A stretch of 45,755 nucleotides of DNA from Streptomyces chilikensis (lineage in GTDB: Bacteria > Actinomycetota > Actinomycetes > Streptomycetales > Streptomycetaceae). Made by a program: the position numbers and the translations under genes. This document shows positions 42,404 to 45,755 of the stretch, piece after piece. The notes beneath the pieces are model-generated. The model did no database searches. It was not told the DNA's origin and worked only from the letters and a program-made list of their open reading frames with translations. Positions within the stretch are counted from its first letter, which is position 1, and each line of letters starts with the position of its first letter. The stretch covers positions 368,370-414,124 of the forward strand of contig NZ_LWCC02000005.1 of the NCBI RefSeq assembly GCF_001642695.1, read 5' to 3'.

Positions 42404-42454
42404 CGCACGGGCCGTCCGCCCCGCCGTGGCGGCGGGACGGACGGCCTGTGTGCG
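42404..42454. terminator. Bidirectional hairpin between the sirtuin and GH6 cellulase genes
   Basis: CGCACGGGCCGTCCGCCCCG (from 42404) pairs, with one or two mismatches, with the complement ending CGGACGGCCTGTGTGCG at 42454. The core GGCCGTCCG/CGGACGGCC is perfect. It lies between the convergent stops. Confidence 0.75.
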
Positions 42455-42468
42455 TTGCCGCGCCGGCG

Positions 42469-44217
42469 TCAGGACAGCGGCGGGTAGGCGTTGGCCATCA
42501 GCTGCTGGAACTGCGCCGAGAACCACTTGCCCGACAGGGGCGCGTTCGCGAGCGCGCCCGACGGGCTGTTGCCGTTGCGCACGTTGCCACCGTAGGTGGG
42601 GTCGCACATGCGGTCGAAGCCCTTGCCCTCGTCGTTCTCGATCACGGAGCTGGCGCCGTCGGACTCACCCGGGGGCTTCATCCAGACGTACGCGTCGATC
42701 CCGGGCTCCGGGCTGGCCTTCGGACGCTCGCCGAGACCGGCACCGGACTGGTTGCACCAGTTGCCCAGGTGGATGCGCCGGTCGACACGACCGCCGTTCA
42801 CGTAGGCGTCGACGCTGGTCGTCGGGCCCGCGGCGGTGGGACGCGCGGAGCCGCCCCAGCCGTTGCGGGAGGTGTCGATCAGGAAGCCGATGTTGCTGGG
42901 GAAGCCGGTCTGGATCAGCTTCTCACGGAACGCCTGGGCGTAGGAGAGCTCGTCCACGTAGTAGTTCCAGTCGACCCACTTCGACTGCCGCACGGTGGTG
43001 CCGTTCACCGTGTCGGTGACCTTGAAGTGGGGCTCCTTCAGGGCGCTGTAGTTCGCCGTGTTCACGATGAAGCCGGTCACGTCGGACAGCTGGGCGCCGT
43101 TGCTGGTGGCGGTGGTCTTGAACAGTTCCGCGGTCGGGCCCATGTTGGTGTCCCAGCCCAGCCAGCCGTGGTGTCCCGCGTCGATGTAGTTGTAGACGTT
43201 GGGGATGCCGCCGAAGACGTCCAGCGCGTAGCCGACGCCCTTGACGTAGTTCCCGTTGCTCTTCATCGTGTCGCACATGGGCACCGCGGTGTCACGGCCC
43301 GAGACGTTGGTGACGAGGTTGGGCAGCGAGTCCACCTCGATCGTCGTGGCGATCCGCAGGCTCGCGTACTTCGGGTCGCGGAAGATCTCGGCGATCTTGT
43401 CGATGTACTCCGTCTTGTACCGGTCGATCTCCGTCGGGCCGAGTTCGCCGTTGGAGGCCAGCGCGGAGCAGTCACGGCCGGGGAGGTTGTAGATCACAAA
43501 CTGGATGACGAGCTCCCCGGAGCCCTTCTGCTCCAGGGCCTTGTCCAGGTGCGCCCTGACACCCATTCCACCGTTCACACCGTTGATGGCGGCGGTCCGG
43601 TCCAGCCAGACGCCGGTCGGCTGGTTGGAGACCCTGGTGCCGCCGGGCTCGGCCGCCGCCTTGGCGGACCACTCCGGGTTCACGTACATCTTGGCGCCGG
43701 CGTACGGGTTGTCGACCTTGCTGCCCGGCGGGTCGGTGGGCGGCGGGGACGTGGGCGGCGGGGACGTGGGCGGCGGCGTCGTGGGCGTGCCGCCTCCGTC
43801 GGTGTCGCAGGCCACGCCGTCGAGGGTGAAGGCGGTGGGCGCGGTGTTGGTGCCGCTGTAGGTGGCGTTGAAGCCGAAGCTGACCGACGCCCCACTGCCC
43901 AGGCCGCCGTTGTACGACTCGTTGGCCGCGGTGACGGCGGTGCCGCTCTGGGTGATCTTGGAGTTCCAGCCCTGGCTGACCTTCTGGTTGCCGGCCCAGG
44001 TCCAGCCGACCTTCCAGGAGGACTTGGCGCTCGAGTTGTTGACGAGGGTCACGTTGGCGGTGAAGCCACCGCTCCACGAGCTCTGCACCTGGTACTTGAC
44101 GGTACAGGCAGCGGCTGCGGCGCCCACGTCGTTCGCGGGTGACATGGCGGAAGCCACTCCCGCGCCACCCGCGACCATCGCGAAGGCGGAGAGTAAGGCT
44201 GTTCTGGTACGGCGCAT
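42469..44217 (-). CDS. Secreted GH6 cellulase with N-terminal CBM2
   Basis: 582 residues from an ATG with GGAG upstream. Order: signal peptide (about 1-38), CBM2 (about 38-138, with WSGGFTANVTLVNNSSAKSS), a Pro/Thr linker, then the GH6 barrel (about 160-582). Catalytic motifs: YNLPGRDCSALASNGEL, the acid aspartate in TIEVDSLPNLV, IDTSRNGWGG and YVWMKPPGESDG. GH6 enzymes cut cellulose by inversion; loops typical of cellobiohydrolases are present. It is divergent from a GH12 cellulase gene across two CebR-like boxes. Confidence 0.95.
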   Translation of the reverse strand: MRRTRTALLSAFAMVAGGAGVASAMSPANDVGAAAAACTVKYQVQSSWSGGFTANVTLVNNSSAKSSWKVGWTWAGNQKVSQGWNSKITQSGTAVTAANESYNGGLGSGASVSFGFNATYSGTNTAPTAFTLDGVACDTDGGGTPTTPPPTSPPPTSPPPTDPPGSKVDNPYAGAKMYVNPEWSAKAAAEPGGTRVSNQPTGVWLDRTAAINGVNGGMGVRAHLDKALEQKGSGELVIQFVIYNLPGRDCSALASNGELGPTEIDRYKTEYIDKIAEIFRDPKYASLRIATTIEVDSLPNLVTNVSGRDTAVPMCDTMKSNGNYVKGVGYALDVFGGIPNVYNYIDAGHHGWLGWDTNMGPTAELFKTTATSNGAQLSDVTGFIVNTANYSALKEPHFKVTDTVNGTTVRQSKWVDWNYYVDELSYAQAFREKLIQTGFPSNIGFLIDTSRNGWGGSARPTAAGPTTSVDAYVNGGRVDRRIHLGNWCNQSGAGLGERPKASPEPGIDAYVWMKPPGESDGASSVIENDEGKGFDRMCDPTYGGNVRNGNSPSGALANAPLSGKWFSAQFQQLMANAYPPLS

Positions 44218-44365
44218 CGTGTGCGGGTCTCCTTGTCCGTGCGGTTCGACTCCGCCCGGCATCCGGGAGCACACCGCGTCACGCCGGGGGGCGGGAACAC
44301 GGGACTTTCGCATGGAGCGACTCCTGGGGGGCCGGACACGTACAGGCGGACGTGTCGACTGAAAA

Positions 44366-44379
44366 CGGAATCGCTCCCA
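44366..44379. promoter_or_regulatory. Diverged CebR-like box
   Basis: CGGAATCGCTCCCA; on the other strand TGGGAGCGATTCCG. It matches the CebR consensus at 11 of 14 positions and lies nearer the GH6 start. Confidence 0.6.
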
Positions 44380-44521
44380 CTGGTACGAAGGACGCTAGCG
44401 GTCAACTCATGTACACGTAAAGATGGCCGACATGCCTTTTCTCCGTCAGCTGCGGCGCGGCGCCTTCGAAAGTTTTTCGAACCTCCCAACACCTTGACCC
44501 CTACCGGCCCCGCCCACACCA

Positions 44522-44535
44522 TGGGAGCGCTCCCA
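44522..44535. promoter_or_regulatory. Perfect CebR operator
   Basis: TGGGAGCGCTCCCA is the exact 14-bp palindrome bound by the cellobiose-responsive repressor CebR in Streptomyces. It lies 127 bp before the GH12 start. Confidence 0.9.
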
Positions 44536-44661
44536 CTGGTGCACCACCCCCCACAGGCCCCGCCGCGGGCCATCGCACCCCCGCTCAAGGAGTGATGCGC
44601 GACCTGTTCCGAAACGCTTGTGCACCATCCCCCACCAGCACGTTTCGATGAAGGGACCCGC

Positions 44662-45755
44662 ATGTCCGCCCTGTTGTCCAGGCTTCGCGCCCTGCACCCC
44701 GCACTGGCCGCGTTGGTCCTGACAATCGCCTCGCTGACCTCGGTCGGCCTGGCATCCACGTCGGCCCAGGCCGACACCCTGATATGCGACCAGTACGGCT
44801 CGACGACCATTCAGGGCCGCTACGTGGTGCAGAACAACCGCTGGGGCACCAGCGAGCAGCAGTGCATCAATGTGACCAGCACCGGCTTCCAGCTGACCAC
44901 GGCCAACGGCTCCGTCCCCACGAACGGCGCTCCGAAGTCCTACCCGTCGGTCTACAACGGCTGTCACTACACGAACTGTTCACCAGGCACCAACCTGCCC
45001 AAGCAGATCAGCACGATCTCCACCGCGCCGAGCAGCATCTCGTACACCTACGTCAGCAACGCGGTGTACAACGCGTCGTTCGACATCTGGCTAGACCCGT
45101 CCCCGAAGAAGGACGGCGTCAGCGCGACCGAGATCATGATCTGGCTCAACCGGGTCGGCCCGATCCAGCCGATCGGTTCGCAGACCGGCACGGCCTCGGT
45201 CGCCGGCCGCACGTGGGAGGTCTGGACGGGCAACAACGGCGGCAACGACGTGATCTCCTTCGTCGCCCCGTCCGCGCTCAACAGCATGAGCTTCGACGTC
45301 ATGGACTTCGTGGACCAGGCGATCGCCAAGGGTCTCGCCCAGCAGTCGTGGTACATCACCAGCATCCAGGCCGGTTTCGAGCCCTGGCAGAACGGCGCGG
45401 GCCTGGCCGTGAACTCCTTCTCCTCCACGGTCAACTCCGGTGACGGCGGTACCCCCACCAACCCGCCCACCAACCCGGCCGGCTCCTGCCGCGTGACCAA
45501 CACGTCCACCTCCTGGCCCGGCGGTTTCACCTCCAACATCACCGTGACCAACACCGGTTCCACGGCGATCAACGGCTGGAAGGCGGGCTTCACCCTGCCG
45601 TCGGGGCAGACCGTGACCAACGCCTGGAACGCCACCGTCTCGCCGAACTCGGGCGCGGTCACGGCGACCAACACCTCGTCCAACGCGCAGATCGCGCCGG
45701 GCGCCAGCCAGTCGTTCGGCTTCCAGGGGACCTACTCCGGGTCCTTCGGCAAGCC
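44662..45755 (+). CDS. Secreted GH12 endoglucanase with CBM2 (3' end off window)
   Basis: 364 residues are visible; no stop is reached before the right edge. The ATG follows AAGGGA. Order: signal peptide (about 1-37, SLTSVGLASTSAQADTL), the GH12 beta-jelly-roll (about 38-260), a Pro/Thr linker (GTPTNPPTNPAG) and a CBM2 (from SCRVTNTSTSWPGGFTSNIT onward). The two catalytic glutamates are in VSATEIMIWLNRVG and SIQAGFEPWQNGAG. It cuts internal beta-1,4 bonds of cellulose and complements the divergent GH6 enzyme. The perfect CebR box upstream puts it under cellobiose control. Confidence 0.95.
   Translation, partial: MSALLSRLRALHPALAALVLTIASLTSVGLASTSAQADTLICDQYGSTTIQGRYVVQNNRWGTSEQQCINVTSTGFQLTTANGSVPTNGAPKSYPSVYNGCHYTNCSPGTNLPKQISTISTAPSSISYTYVSNAVYNASFDIWLDPSPKKDGVSATEIMIWLNRVGPIQPIGSQTGTASVAGRTWEVWTGNNGGNDVISFVAPSALNSMSFDVMDFVDQAIAKGLAQQSWYITSIQAGFEPWQNGAGLAVNSFSSTVNSGDGGTPTNPPTNPAGSCRVTNTSTSWPGGFTSNITVTNTGSTAINGWKAGFTLPSGQTVTNAWNATVSPNSGAVTATNTSSNAQIAPGASQSFGFQGTYSGSFGK

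Larger units (their letters stand above)
44218..44661. promoter_or_regulatory. Divergent promoter region of the two cellulase genes
   Basis: 444 bp without a gene. It holds a perfect CebR box at 44522-44535 and a diverged one at 44366-44379, each followed by CACTGGT. It should carry both cellulase promoters under cellobiose-responsive control. Confidence 0.75.

Overview
The window is 45.8 kb of very GC-rich DNA with high third-position GC, GTG and ATG starts, GGAGG-type ribosome binding sites and a typical Streptomyces gene stock: ROK and XRE-DUF5753 regulators, secreted CBM2 cellulases under CebR-type operators, an OsmC protein and a secreted GH75 chitosanase. It is almost certainly a Streptomyces chromosome segment. 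No rRNA, tRNA, insertion sequence, integrase or CRISPR array was seen. I count about 44 genes, two of them cut by the window edges, plus one domain remnant and one probably broken gene.

Layout: (1) 1-1416, minus: a UbiA-type prenyltransferase (cut by the left edge) coupled to an inositol-3-phosphate-synthase-like gene, probably the start of an Ebo-like cluster. (2) 1.6-11.8 kb, minus: a sugar uptake and oxidation locus: ROK regulator, RbsA/RbsC/RbsB-type ABC importer, Gfo/Idh/MocA dehydrogenase, TIM-barrel isomerase, and a large secreted sugar dehydrogenase with PKD and CBM6 domains that is followed by a fragment of a DUF1080 (3-keto-glycoside hydrolase) domain. (3) 12.1-18.8 kb: housekeeping and mixed genes (OsmC, XRE-DUF5753, pterin dehydratase, GH75, aldo/keto reductase, long-chain acyl-CoA ligase, LysR). 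(4) 18.9-22.8 kb: BASS-family transporter, FdhD, an oxalate/formate-type MFS carrier and its 43-residue one-helix partner. (5) 22.9-29.5 kb: holin-like/alkaline-phosphatase fusion, two metallo-beta-lactamase-fold hydrolases, a DedA protein, and an aminotransferase-fold protein with no lysine at all. (6) 29.5-38.5 kb: accessory enzymes with their own regulators: GT1 glycosyltransferase, chloroperoxidase-type hydrolase, MarR with a divergent flavin-reductase/GNAT fusion, vanadium haloperoxidase, PadR with an NTF2-like protein, MerR with an aldo/keto reductase. (7) 38.6-42.3 kb: two unrelated phosphotransferases (APH_6/hydroxyurea type and APH type), small proteins and a sirtuin. (8) 42.5 kb to the right edge: divergent GH6 and GH12 cellulases around two CebR-like boxes.

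The strongest unusual signals are the symmetric marR promoter, in which each -35 box lies in the first codons of the opposite gene and both transcripts look leaderless; the lysine-free aminotransferase homologue coupled to a NAPE-PLD-like hydrolase; the flavin reductase-GNAT fusion; the probable 3-keto-glycoside locus that has lost its DUF1080 domain; and two tandem duplications that copy the stop codons of regulator genes.
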